The position numbers were made by a program, and so were the translations under genes. Positions 34,080-43,032 of a stretch of 64,000 bases of DNA are shown here, in pieces. The notes under the pieces were generated by a model that was not told where the DNA came from, searched no databases, and was given only the letters and a program-made list of their open reading frames with translations. The DNA comes from Alteribacter populi (GTDB taxonomy: Bacteria; Bacillota; Bacilli; Bacillales; Salisediminibacteriaceae), in contig NZ_KZ293963.1 of NCBI RefSeq assembly GCF_002352765.1, positions 2,316,368-2,380,367 of the forward strand, read 5' to 3'. Position 1 is the first letter of the stretch, and every line of letters begins with the position of its first letter.

Positions 34080-36233
34080 CTATGATCTAATTATTACTTT
34101 TTCAGCTATATTTTTTGAGGCAAGGCCATTATCCCATTCACAATATTCACCGTGAAATGTTTCTAATTTTTTCATATAAGGTGCATATTCTATTTCTAAA
34201 TTCTTCAAAGTATTAATGACTTGATCATTAGTTAATAACGTGGGACCAGGCCATTCGGTTTCATGGTCTAAATAAAAACCTCGTAAAGTATCTTTATATT
34301 TATCTAAGTCATAAGTAAAAAATAATATTGGGCGCTTCAAGTTAGCAAAATCAAAAAATACTGAGGAATAATCCGTTATAAGGATGTCTGATATTAAATA
34401 AAGTTCTGCGATATCATCATAATGAGATCCGTTATATACAAAATCCTCCACACCATCAATATCTAAATTATCCGCAATAAAGTAATGTGTCCTTAAAATA
34501 AAATAATATTCGTTACCTAGTTCTTTTTTTAGTCGTTTTAGGTCTAGCTCTAATTTGAACTTATATTGACCAGGTTTGTAATATTCATCATCTCTCCAGG
34601 TAGGTGCATAAAGTACAACTTTCCTGTTTAGAGGAATTCCCAACTTACTTTTAACCTTCTCTGAGATAGAATCTTTATCTGGGTTATATAGAATATCATT
34701 TCTTGGATATCCGTATTCAAGTAATTCATTGTCGAATAAGAAGGCTCTTCGAAAGATATCACTGGAATATTTATTAGCAGAAACTAGATAATCCCAATCA
34801 CGAGACTGTAAATAAAAGTCTCTTTTATAATTAGGGTTAGCCGAATGTACATCTTCCATATCAAACACTAATTTCTTTAATGGCGTGCCATGCCAAGTTT
34901 CTAAAAAGACTTGCCCTTCTCTTTTATGAAACCATACAGGTTGTCTCATGTTATTTACGATATATTTTGATGTAGCTAAATGATAAAAGTACTTAATACC
35001 AAACCTTTTCACTTTATGATTTAAATGATTTAGATCATTTCTTTCATCACTAAAGATCCAAACATTTTTGTAATCTTGTTTGTGGTTTTCATCAATATAT
35101 TTATATATATATTTAGGGCTATCCGAGTAATTTCGTCCCAGAAAGCTTTCATATAAAATTTTGTTTTTCTTTAATGGCAATTTTGTCAAAAGGCTTTTAT
35201 AAACAAATACTTTAAATTTTCTAGGCTTTTTACGGAAGGTCTTTACTGAACTAACTGTTATTCTTGTCATCGCCATTAACTTTGCTAACTTGGGCATCCC
35301 CATTGTTAATGTTTTTATTTCCAGTCTTGCTGATAACTTAGATTTTTTTAAAGCTTCCTTTTCTACCAATTTCAGTGCATTAACCCAATTTTTCATAACT
35401 ACAGTATTCTTTTGATATTTTAAATAGATATCTCTCACGTATTTGTAATAATAGGCATTTATTAATTTCTTATCTAAAACTAACTTCATCTTATCAGTTG
35501 TAAGCTTCTCTCTGGCTTTCTTATATGCTAAAGGCAACTCATCAGATAACTCATCCTTATTGCTTTGATATAATGATGGGTATCTAATTGAATCACTCCT
35601 CACTCTCTTTAGGTAATAGGAATCAGGATCAAATAGTACCTTATCTGCTCTATCAAAAGATTGGAAATTAAATGGAATGTCTGAATATAACTTTAGTGTT
35701 GGATCAAATATAATATAATTTTCTTCCAAAAAGCTCTTCTTAAACAATATGTTTGTAGATGAATTTCTATACTGTTTAGGTTTCGCTTCTAAGGTTTTAT
35801 TATTACGACTATTAATAAGCCTCTTTAGCAGAGTGTGGTACGCATCGGAAAAGGCAGGTTTTTTCGTAATTTTTTTTTGAGGCCCTATAACAACATCTGG
35901 AATTTCACTTTTTAAGTTCTCCACCAAACAGAACAAGGTATATTCAGTAATTAAATCGTCACTGTCTAGAAAATATAAGTATTCTCCAGTGGCAGCATTA
36001 ATTCCAGTATTTTTAGCTCCGGCTACTCCCGCTTCGTTTTGGTTTTGAATAATTGTTATAAAAAAATCGGCATTTTTATTTGATAAATAATTTAAATCAT
36101 CATTAAACTCTCCATCTGTAATTATAATCCATTCAAAATTAGAAAATAACTGTTTAGATAATATTTCAAATTGTTCTTCTAAGAAGTGAACATCGTTTTT
36201 CGCCACTGGAGTGATCACACTAACTTGAAACAT
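34080..36233 (-). CDS. GT2 glycosyltransferase fused to a TagF-type glycerophosphotransferase
   Basis: About 717 residues from ATG 36233 (MFQVSVITPVAKNDVHFLEE), AAAGGAAG upstream. Residues 1 to about 230 are a GT-A glycosyltransferase: SVITPV, IITDGE, GVAGAKNTGINAATGEYLYF, LDSDDLI. From about residue 355 to the end is a Glyphos_transf domain: ILYESFLGRNYSDSPKYI, ETWHGTPLKKLV, SANKYSSDIFRRAF, YAPTWRDDEYY, LRTHYF, and ILITDYSSVFFDFANLKRP. Both enzyme cores look intact. A bifunctional enzyme that decorates or alternates sugar and glycerol phosphate is the simplest reading. TagF of B. subtilis is of similar size but its N-terminal region is not normally recognised as GT2. Confidence 0.88.
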   Translation of the reverse strand: MFQVSVITPVAKNDVHFLEEQFEILSKQLFSNFEWIIITDGEFNDDLNYLSNKNADFFITIIQNQNEAGVAGAKNTGINAATGEYLYFLDSDDLITEYTLFCLVENLKSEIPDVVIGPQKKITKKPAFSDAYHTLLKRLINSRNNKTLEAKPKQYRNSSTNILFKKSFLEENYIIFDPTLKLYSDIPFNFQSFDRADKVLFDPDSYYLKRVRSDSIRYPSLYQSNKDELSDELPLAYKKAREKLTTDKMKLVLDKKLINAYYYKYVRDIYLKYQKNTVVMKNWVNALKLVEKEALKKSKLSARLEIKTLTMGMPKLAKLMAMTRITVSSVKTFRKKPRKFKVFVYKSLLTKLPLKKNKILYESFLGRNYSDSPKYIYKYIDENHKQDYKNVWIFSDERNDLNHLNHKVKRFGIKYFYHLATSKYIVNNMRQPVWFHKREGQVFLETWHGTPLKKLVFDMEDVHSANPNYKRDFYLQSRDWDYLVSANKYSSDIFRRAFLFDNELLEYGYPRNDILYNPDKDSISEKVKSKLGIPLNRKVVLYAPTWRDDEYYKPGQYKFKLELDLKRLKKELGNEYYFILRTHYFIADNLDIDGVEDFVYNGSHYDDIAELYLISDILITDYSSVFFDFANLKRPILFFTYDLDKYKDTLRGFYLDHETEWPGPTLLTNDQVINTLKNLEIEYAPYMKKLETFHGEYCEWDNGLASKNIAEKVIIRS

Positions 36234-36821
36234 AAATTTCTTCCTTTCTAGACATTGGTTAACTTTATGAATCACTTTCATAATTCATTTGGTTTAAACA
36301 AGCACACAACTTCAAAAAAGTATTTTCTCAATTACTATTTATTGGAAAAAGTGTGTCTATTTGCAGCTCCGTTGGACGGAGGGGGCTAAAAAGACTCTCT
36401 TATCGTACAATAGACATGAGGGGTTTCCTCCCATTTCATTTCGTTTGTTAAATTCGACATTTGGGGAGGTGCTCCTTTTTCATGTCTTAGAACCTTTGAG
36501 CCACCTGGGCTCAGAATTATGAAGTTCATTCATATATATTTTAAACATTATATACTTCATTATTATAAAACTGAAAAGTTATTACAAAAGGTATTTTAAC
36601 ATATATTCAACTAAATGATTCACAACACGATCATATAGGTCGATTAGTTTTTTACTTATTTCATCAACTACCCAATGAAAACCCATATATTTTCATTCTA
36701 ACTATATATAAACCAATAGAAAAAGCACACTGTTTAGGTTTTTTCTAAATACTGACAATTAGAACCTGAAACAATGTGCTTTTTACGTAGGTTTAAGTTG
36801 TTTTTTTGAATTATTTATATC
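36234..36821. other. 590-base gap with structured element
   Basis: Apart from the terminator at 36719-36785, a more G+C-rich patch at about 36360-36525 holds several stems: TCCGT-tgg-ACGGA near 36371, a long one with AGACATGA...TCATGTCT ends (about 36413-36490), and TGAGCC-acctg-GGCTCA near 36497. On the minus strand a 24-codon ORF (MSNLTNEMKWEETPHVYCTI...) lies within it behind AAGGAG. It looks like an element inserted into A+T-rich DNA; I cannot name it. Confidence 0.35.
36719..36785 (-). terminator. Long terminator hairpin after the acyltransferase gene
   Basis: AAAAAGCACACTGTTTAGGTT (36720-36740, interrupted match) pairs with 36763-36784; on the minus strand it is followed by TTTTTC. It could work in both directions. 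Confidence 0.8.
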
Positions 36822-37880
36822 TTACATTTTACTTTGAACAAGGTATTTCCATTGCCTTTTCCCCATATTTATTAAACCCTTAATAGGTTCAGTTATAAAG
36901 TCTGTTATTTTACCTTCAACAAATGGCTTAGTGACAGTTTTAACCGGTAGAGACGCCAACAAGAAAGACATTATTAACGCATAGAGGGGAATCATTAGAT
37001 ATTGCCATATAGCAGTAAACTGTTCCGGGAAGAACACTTCATAAAGTGTTCTTATTAAAGCTCCATGTAATAGATATACATAAGCGGTTCTAGTCCCTAA
37101 GTGAGTAAAGAAGGTGCGATTTTTAGGTATAAATGCAAGGAACGAGAAAGCTACGCAAATAGAAAGGAGATAGAACATTACACGCACTCCACCTACATAC
37201 CATTGCTCATAACCCATACTTTCGTAATTCGACATTCCTAATACCCAAGACCTTGCTTCAGAAAGAGAAAACACGTCTATGGCAAACCAGACAGCAATTA
37301 GAATGACTGTTGCGACTACTTTTGCTTGCCAGTGGTAAAGAAAACGGAAGTGCTCCTTTTTTAAATAATAGCCTAATAAAAAAAATGGGAAAAAGACAAA
37401 GGTCCTATGAATACTAAAATAGTGACCTGCACTATCAATAAAACCAACTCCGACACCTAGTGCCACCGCAATGATTAGTGGGTATTTCATCTTTGTGAAA
37501 ATAAAGAGTAATAGATTCCAAATAAATAAGCTTAGTAAAAACCAAAGTGTATATTGAGGTGAGAATAAATCTAATGTTAACGATGCTCGGTCATACAAAT
37601 GGTAATAATAATAGGTATAGATAACTTGAAAGATGATATATGGAATAAATATTTTTTTCGTTATTTTTTCAATATATCCTTCTTTATAAAACCCTTTAGC
37701 CAAAAATCCTGTTAAGAGTATTAAAGCAGGCATTCTAAATAATGAAAGAAAATTATTCATCTGATATATTAATTCATGATCATTTCTAACTGGACTAATA
37801 AAGTGACCAAAAACAACTAATACGACTAATATAAATCTAGCATTATCAAAATAGGGATCTCTTTGTTGTAAGTTCTTGAT
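36822..37880 (-). CDS. Acyltransferase family 3 membrane protein (OafA/COG3594-like), probable AUC start
   Basis: About 352 residues with ten or so transmembrane helices. The family signature is RDPYFDNARFILVVLVVFGHF, with the active-site-type histidine in FGHF, and LFRMPALILLTGFL. It probably O-acylates (for example acetylates) an exported polymer or sugar. Start: a strong GGGAGG lies eight bases before an ATC codon at 37880, with no ATG/GTG/TTG at usable distance. The frame remains open to ATG 37925 and to the codon at 37955, but those lack RBSs and would lie on or upstream of the promoter TTGACA-16-TAATAT. It is monocistronic, between two terminators. Confidence 0.8.
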   Translation of the reverse strand: MKNLQQRDPYFDNARFILVVLVVFGHFISPVRNDHELIYQMNNFLSLFRMPALILLTGFLAKGFYKEGYIEKITKKIFIPYIIFQVIYTYYYYHLYDRASLTLDLFSPQYTLWFLLSLFIWNLLLFIFTKMKYPLIIAVALGVGVGFIDSAGHYFSIHRTFVFFPFFLLGYYLKKEHFRFLYHWQAKVVATVILIAVWFAIDVFSLSEARSWVLGMSNYESMGYEQWYVGGVRVMFYLLSICVAFSFLAFIPKNRTFFTHLGTRTAYVYLLHGALIRTLYEVFFPEQFTAIWQYLMIPLYALIMSFLLASLPVKTVTKPFVEGKITDFITEPIKGLINMGKRQWKYLVQSKM

Positions 37881-37923
37881 GGTTACTCCCTCCCTTTGAC
37901 ATTTGTTATATAAACACAATGAC

Positions 37924-37951
37924 ATATTACACGAAATATGTATTTTGTCAA
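37924..37951 (-). promoter_or_regulatory. Sigma-A promoter of the acyltransferase gene
   Basis: Minus strand TTGACA, 16 bases, TAATAT. A near-consensus match; predicted transcription start near 37917, downstream of the two upstream ATG codons of this frame. Confidence 0.65.
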
Positions 37952-38108
37952 ACAAAGTCGAACGATGTTATTTCTATAACCTCAAAAGGCGAGGATTAAT
38001 TAGTTTATTCGCACGTAAAAAGTACTACTTTTCCGATAATCCCCTCAAATATATCACTTTATACTATCGGCTATTCATTCCAAAATCAGGCATACCGAAT
38101 CACAATAA

Positions 38109-38160
38109 CAAAAACTTCGCTAACTAGTGTTTCATTTACAATAGTTAGCGAAGTTTTTTA
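38109..38160. terminator. Bidirectional-type terminator after the second giant gene
   Basis: AACTTCGCTAACT (38113-38125) and AGTTAGCGAAGTT (38143-38155) form a perfect 13-base stem with A/T-runs on both sides. It lies just beyond the minus-strand gene that ends at 38164. Confidence 0.9.
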
Positions 38161-38163
38161 TTT

Positions 38164-41100
38164 CTACCTAGCTGTTTCTATTTTCTTATCCTGAAGTGAA
38201 TATTTTACTGTTACATTATAAATTCTTTTGCAGTTATGCTGATCGGTCTGAGAAAAGATTTGAGATTTGCTATATTTAACACCTTCATTTTCTTTAAATC
38301 CCTTTTGTATATATTTTTTAACGGCTTCCACTATTTCACTTTGCTCATGAACTATATCTCCTAAAAAGGTCTCATGAATGGGACGAAGAATCCCATTTTT
38401 AAAGAAACTTTCTTGGTCGAAATGATAATAGATGACAGGTTTCGCCATGTAAGTGAAGTCAAAAGATACACTGGAATAATCGGTAATCATAATTTGACTA
38501 GATTTCAAAAGGTCTTGAACGTTTTTTTCACCTAATTTTACAATTCTAATGGTGTCACACTCAAAATCTTTAAAATCACCCACGAACTGTTGCATTCGAT
38601 AATGAGGATAAAACTCAAGCCACATATTATTTTCTTTTAGTAAACGATTCAAATTCTCATCTTTAAGAAGTGAAATGTATCGATTATAATACTCAGATTG
38701 AAGGAAATCTTCTTCTGTATTTAGCCATTCTCTCCAAGTGGGGATTAGTAGAATTTTTCTTTCTGGTTGATGGTCACGCAAAAGATTATCAAAACGAGAT
38801 AATCCTGTTACAATCACCTCATCCTCCCCATAGCCCATCTCATTCATAACCATTTCTTTTTCATCTACAGACGACACACAAAATAAGTCAAACGGATAAA
38901 GATAGTAGTGTTTATTATATTCAACACTCTTTCTACCTAAAACACCATGTTGGAGAAATACCTTTAATCCATCACGATATGATTTCATCAGCACACCTTT
39001 AAATGGAAGTAAGTACTCCAGATCATGCGACCCAAAAAATGCTGTAGCTTCTAGGCACTTCTCAACATGCTCGTCACTTCCTATGAATAATACATTCCCT
39101 AAAGGTTGAACATTTTCGATATCCTTTGATGAAGGATCTATGGCATAATACACTTCCATTTCTGGATAATTTTCTCTGCAATATTTAAAGAAATGATAAC
39201 CCGTATCCTGAGCCGTATCAGGACGCTCACCAACTATCCACACTTTTTTTGATTTTAAACTCCAAGTCGCGTTAGCCCACTCAAGCTGCTTTAAATGCGA
39301 ATTTTGGTAATGATATGTTTCAAGTTTAATATTCCCTCTTGGTGTATGGGTAAGGTAGCACCCTACGGAATTGTCATCACCTTTTAATAGATACGAATCA
39401 ATCACATGGTCTTTCAAATAGACGAAAGTTTGAGTACCTAGTTTTCTTTCTTTAACAACCCCATACGCTTGTACTTGAATATAGAGATCAATGATATCTT
39501 TGCCAATTTCGGAAATAGCTAATAAATCAGATAAAGAGAAGGATACATGAAAATTCGACCATTTCCCTTTACCATTCTCTACTATATGTGCTTGTTTTCT
39601 TAAGAAACGATATTTCTGCTTCGTTGGAAAAACTCTTTCATTTTCGTTTTCTCGACTTCTAGCAATGACTGAAATCAATTGGTCCTCTGGGCTGTCGTTT
39701 TTGACTCCTTCTAAATAAGCATATCCACTTAATGTCAGATTTTTGTTTTTTAGTTGCATTGACTCTACATCTCTCACAAGAGTAGGATCTTTAAATACAA
39801 AAGAAAGACGGTTATTAACGGTAGAATAAAAATATGAATGGTATAGTTCGCCATTACAATGATACTCTTTTCTTGTTAGCTCTTTCATTTCTTTTGACCC
39901 GGACCTAATCCGAAAGAATCTTTCTACACCTTCACTTTCTCCTGACAAATAAATATCGTACCGAGAGTTTTTAAGTTGATCGATTTCAAATAGGTCAGAT
40001 TCATCAATCGTACATTTAAATAGTAAGCGTTTTTTATTCTCATTTAGCACTGGAGTTATCTCAATCGGAACACGAACTTTTATATTCGAATCCCTTTCTC
40101 TGAAAATAAAGCTGTAATTTTTTTTCATTAGTGTTTGATCATAAAATGAACCGGTAATTTTCATTGTTTCACTTTTTTCATGTTGAACTTCTAATTTATA
40201 AAGCTTGACAGTTTCGGTTAATACATTTATAGAGAAGGAACTTTTCTTAGTTTTATAAGGCTTAAATGATAACGTTCCTTTTAAATCATCTTTTTGATAA
40301 AGAACCTTACTAGTACACACTTTCTTATCTGTTAATTTCATCCGGTATTTTTTTTGCATATTATCAGTCTCGATATAGAAATAGGCATCCCAAATCCCAT
40401 TGTTGGTAGGAAACTCATTGAGTTCAACTTGGGCTCTCCACGTTTTGCTATCGATCCATTGAATAGGTACCTTTTTAAAATGCGGACCTTTTCTCTTCTT
40501 AAATAAAACCCCTACGCCTTTTAAAGAATATAATTCATCTAAAACCTCTTTACTGGATTCACCCTCCAATTGATAGCCTTTTTCATTTGCATGTAATGAA
40601 GAAAGAAAATTTGGGTATGCAGTTAGGTTTTCTAACTGTCTACAAATGACTGTTTTAACACTTAAATTACCAGCTACTGTTTGATAAGGCTCGTAAAGGA
40701 TACCATACTGAAAATGAGTAAAGGCTTGAGGTATGGTATACATTGCTTTAGATGGTTTTAATCTATATCTTATTTTTGTTGTACCATCAAATAACACTAC
40801 ATAAATTGCCCAACGCTGATTTTCATCTACCATTTTGTCAGCAATGCTGGGAAACATTGCTGAAAATGCTAATTCTTTATTACGTCCTTCACCCGCAACA
40901 TTTAAGGATATGAATGGCGCAGTAGAAATAGTCTGTTTATCTTTCATTTCTATAACTTCTATATTTGAATAAGATAATAAACGATCTTTTTTTAACTTTT
41001 TAGGAACAGAACTCATTTTCCCCGATAGAAGTACCCCTTCCTCAGAGCTTTGGAATTTCTCTCCATAGAAATGATACCTGCTTCGTTGACGTAATAATAA

Positions 41101-41166
41101 CGTTTTAATCTTTTTTATTACTATCTTCGCTTTTTTTAATAGGAATCTGGATGGTTCTCGAAACAT
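38164..41166 (-). CDS. Giant TagF-type CDP-glycerol glycerophosphotransferase, copy B
   Basis: 1000 residues, ATG 41166 with GGGAGG seven bases upstream. C-terminal Glyphos_transf domain: KVWIVGERPDTAQDTGYHFF, VFLQHGVLGRKSVEY, CVSSVDEKEMV, LLIPTWREWLN, and IMITDYSSVSFDFTYMAKP, closely matching copy A. The N-terminal 640 residues again hold strand-rich modules (AGNLSVK, KGTLSFKPY, LEGESSKE, ITGSFYDQ, LSGYAYLEG), plus a very basic start (KKAKIVIKKIKTLLLRQRSR). It acts on cytoplasmic, lipid-linked acceptors, presumably at the membrane. The pair probably arose by old duplication, now separated by five genes. Substrate not determined. Confidence 0.85.
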   Translation of the reverse strand: MFREPSRFLLKKAKIVIKKIKTLLLRQRSRYHFYGEKFQSSEEGVLLSGKMSSVPKKLKKDRLLSYSNIEVIEMKDKQTISTAPFISLNVAGEGRNKELAFSAMFPSIADKMVDENQRWAIYVVLFDGTTKIRYRLKPSKAMYTIPQAFTHFQYGILYEPYQTVAGNLSVKTVICRQLENLTAYPNFLSSLHANEKGYQLEGESSKEVLDELYSLKGVGVLFKKRKGPHFKKVPIQWIDSKTWRAQVELNEFPTNNGIWDAYFYIETDNMQKKYRMKLTDKKVCTSKVLYQKDDLKGTLSFKPYKTKKSSFSINVLTETVKLYKLEVQHEKSETMKITGSFYDQTLMKKNYSFIFRERDSNIKVRVPIEITPVLNENKKRLLFKCTIDESDLFEIDQLKNSRYDIYLSGESEGVERFFRIRSGSKEMKELTRKEYHCNGELYHSYFYSTVNNRLSFVFKDPTLVRDVESMQLKNKNLTLSGYAYLEGVKNDSPEDQLISVIARSRENENERVFPTKQKYRFLRKQAHIVENGKGKWSNFHVSFSLSDLLAISEIGKDIIDLYIQVQAYGVVKERKLGTQTFVYLKDHVIDSYLLKGDDNSVGCYLTHTPRGNIKLETYHYQNSHLKQLEWANATWSLKSKKVWIVGERPDTAQDTGYHFFKYCRENYPEMEVYYAIDPSSKDIENVQPLGNVLFIGSDEHVEKCLEATAFFGSHDLEYLLPFKGVLMKSYRDGLKVFLQHGVLGRKSVEYNKHYYLYPFDLFCVSSVDEKEMVMNEMGYGEDEVIVTGLSRFDNLLRDHQPERKILLIPTWREWLNTEEDFLQSEYYNRYISLLKDENLNRLLKENNMWLEFYPHYRMQQFVGDFKDFECDTIRIVKLGEKNVQDLLKSSQIMITDYSSVSFDFTYMAKPVIYYHFDQESFFKNGILRPIHETFLGDIVHEQSEIVEAVKKYIQKGFKENEGVKYSKSQIFSQTDQHNCKRIYNVTVKYSLQDKKIETAR

Positions 41167-41227
41167 GGTGGTGCCTCCCTTACAAAAGAAATATACCTCT
41201 TTTCCCTAAAGTACCCTTTAAAGTAGG

Positions 41228-41258
41228 AAGGAAAAACCTCTATTTATTAGAGATATCA
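41228..41258 (-). terminator. Weak terminator between the FGase-like and giant genes
   Basis: Minus strand CTCTAATAAATAGAG followed by GTTTTTCC: five-base stem, short T-run. It may only partly separate the two genes. Confidence 0.35.
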
Positions 41259-41371
41259 GACTATTTTTTTTGAAAAAAAGGGAAATAACTTTATATCTCC
41301 TTACCAATTAACTAGAACCAAAACTTCTCTTTTTTTGTTATTTTTTCATGATGGTAATGTGTGCTATTAAT

Positions 41372-42430
41372 TTATTGTTTCCCAACAAACTCTACCATCG
41401 CATATACTAACCGATAAAATGAATCTAAATCTCCTCTTGGATCTCTCAAACTTCTGTTCAACTCTACTTGCATCGCTTCAACGCCATGTTGATTGGCGGC
41501 ATAATTGGCGATCGTGCCTGAGTGAGAGGCAGTGAACGTGAGGTTTTCCTTTACTTTAGTAAAGCCTTGATCTTCCAAACTAGCTTTAAATTCCGCTACT
41601 CGCTTGGCAGAGATAAGATTTCCATGGTCTGTACCTATGTCAACCTGGAACGGCCTGCTTTGTGCGGCTCCGTGAAGATCGATGACATGTGTAATGTTAT
41701 TTTCACTTATGACTTTATCTAGTTCTCTTTTAAATGCTGTGTCATTGTAATAGTTTCCGTCCCTTGATTCTTTCTTACTATACATAATATGTGAATCTGC
41801 GTATTCATTGAGCAGAAGGGCGATAGCTCCGGTATAAGATTCTGCGAGTTTTCGATCACCTTCACGTATGTGGGTTGTCGTATGTGGTGCGGTAATTAGT
41901 ACAGATGAACTTCCTCTTTGATACGCTACCTCTTTATTCTCACTTACATTTCCTTTATAGCTGTTTTGTGAGAATTGAAATTCATAGTTAAAGATTTTAC
42001 CCCGAAGAGTTCCGTTGGCATAGTCATCTGTCAATGTTTGTAATGCTACTTGTTGCTCAGAAGCAGGTTCTGAAGGCTGTTCTTTATCTTTATCTCTTTC
42101 ATTCAATTTATTAACTGTTGTTCTTTCAGTGGATTCTTCCTCTTGTTTAGCATCTGATTCGCTTGCTATTAACTGAAAGAAATTTTGTAGAGAGAGTCTT
42201 ATTTCCTCTTTCTCTGTCAACCTTTCCCCATGAAATATATTAAGTGTAAGCTCCGAAAAAAGTGAATAGTAAGTTGTGAGTAAATTTAGTGGTATCTGTT
42301 GTTCTGCTTCTTCTATTTTCCAGTTATTTATGTTCCCCTTAGCTTTTATGTTCTCATCTGAGATTATTACTGTAATAAACAAAGGGATAGCGATAACCCA
42401 CGTTATAAGTAATGATTTTTTTCTAGTCAA
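41372..42430 (-). CDS. Secreted N-formylglutamate-amidohydrolase-like protein
   Basis: 352 residues from TTG 42430. One N-terminal hydrophobic segment (LLITWVIAIPLFITVIIS) acts as signal or anchor. Residues about 60-125 are charged and low in complexity. The C-terminal half has the FGase fold marks: SSVLITAPHTTTHIREGDRKLAE, THVIDLHGAAQ, FTASHSGTIANYAANQHGVEAMQVELN. In the family the DLHGA and related His residues bind zinc. Extracytoplasmic FGase-like proteins are of unknown substrate; an amidase acting on wall material is plausible but unproved. It lies upstream of the second giant gene. Confidence 0.75.
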   Translation of the reverse strand: MTRKKSLLITWVIAIPLFITVIISDENIKAKGNINNWKIEEAEQQIPLNLLTTYYSLFSELTLNIFHGERLTEKEEIRLSLQNFFQLIASESDAKQEEESTERTTVNKLNERDKDKEQPSEPASEQQVALQTLTDDYANGTLRGKIFNYEFQFSQNSYKGNVSENKEVAYQRGSSSVLITAPHTTTHIREGDRKLAESYTGAIALLLNEYADSHIMYSKKESRDGNYYNDTAFKRELDKVISENNITHVIDLHGAAQSRPFQVDIGTDHGNLISAKRVAEFKASLEDQGFTKVKENLTFTASHSGTIANYAANQHGVEAMQVELNRSLRDPRGDLDSFYRLVYAMVEFVGKQ

Positions 42431-42538
42431 AATCGATCGACTCCATTTTTTATAATAGTGATAGCTACCATTAACACACTAATAAAAACCACAAATATTT
42501 TCAATAATTTTCAAGCTTTATGATTGCCAAATAAATCC

Positions 42539-42575
42539 AATAGTCCTACTAATTACTTTTATTAGTAGGACTATT
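42539..42575. promoter_or_regulatory. Perfect 15-base inverted repeat in a divergent promoter region
   Basis: AATAGTCCTACTAAT (42539-42553) and its exact complement (42561-42575) flank seven bases. It lies between two divergent genes, so a terminator has no obvious gene to serve. TTGACA follows at 42583 on the plus strand. The core CCTACTA/TAGTAGG also occurs at 16791-16830. Confidence 0.5.
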
Positions 42576-42662
42576 TATGTTAATTGACAAATAATATTCA
42601 TTTTTTGGACATATATAACGATAATGTAAAGAGGATAGGCAAATCATTTTGAGGTGATAGGT

Positions 42663-42941
42663 TTGTTTTTTAAGAAAATGAAGAGGAAAAAGGCGGAGCA
42701 ATATACACATGCTCAATGTCCAAAATGCGAAGAGGTAACCACGATAGATAAGTGGAATCAACTGGCAAAAGCTACATATGGTCCTGATAGCCCTGATTTG
42801 AGAACGCTATCAACTAATAAGGCAAATACTTTTCCTTATCAATGTCCCCAATGTTTTATGGGATATTCCGCTTATCAAGTTAAGTTAGTACAAGAAGATG
42901 AGTTGAAGCAATCAATGACGTTAAATCAATCTTCTACTTAA
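42663..42941 (+). CDS. Small zinc-ribbon protein
   Basis: 92 residues from TTG 42663 (MFFKKMKRKKAEQYTHAQCP); AGGTGA five bases upstream. GTG 42654 is in frame but overlaps the RBS. CPKC and CPQC pairs, about 45 residues apart, make one zinc ribbon. The N-terminus is very basic. There is no signal peptide. I recognise no named family; nucleic acid or protein binding is possible. It is monocistronic with its own terminator and divergent from the FGase-like gene. Confidence 0.75.
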   Translation: MFFKKMKRKKAEQYTHAQCPKCEEVTTIDKWNQLAKATYGPDSPDLRTLSTNKANTFPYQCPQCFMGYSAYQVKLVQEDELKQSMTLNQSST

Positions 42942-42978
42942 AAGAAGATTTTCAAAAAGTCCAGGAAATCAATTATGT

Positions 42979-43015
42979 AAAAAAAAAGAGAACCCGATAA
43001 CGGTTCTCTTTTTCA
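42979..43015 (+). terminator. Terminator after the zinc-ribbon gene
   Basis: AAAAAGAGAACC-cgataac-GGTTCTCTTTTT, perfect 12-base stem. Confidence 0.95.
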
Positions 43016-43032
43016 ATGACTGTTTTCTAAAA

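Noticed and set aside
42539..42575. Rho-independent terminator
   Set aside because: It lies between the starts of two divergent genes and has no proper T-run; an operator is more likely.
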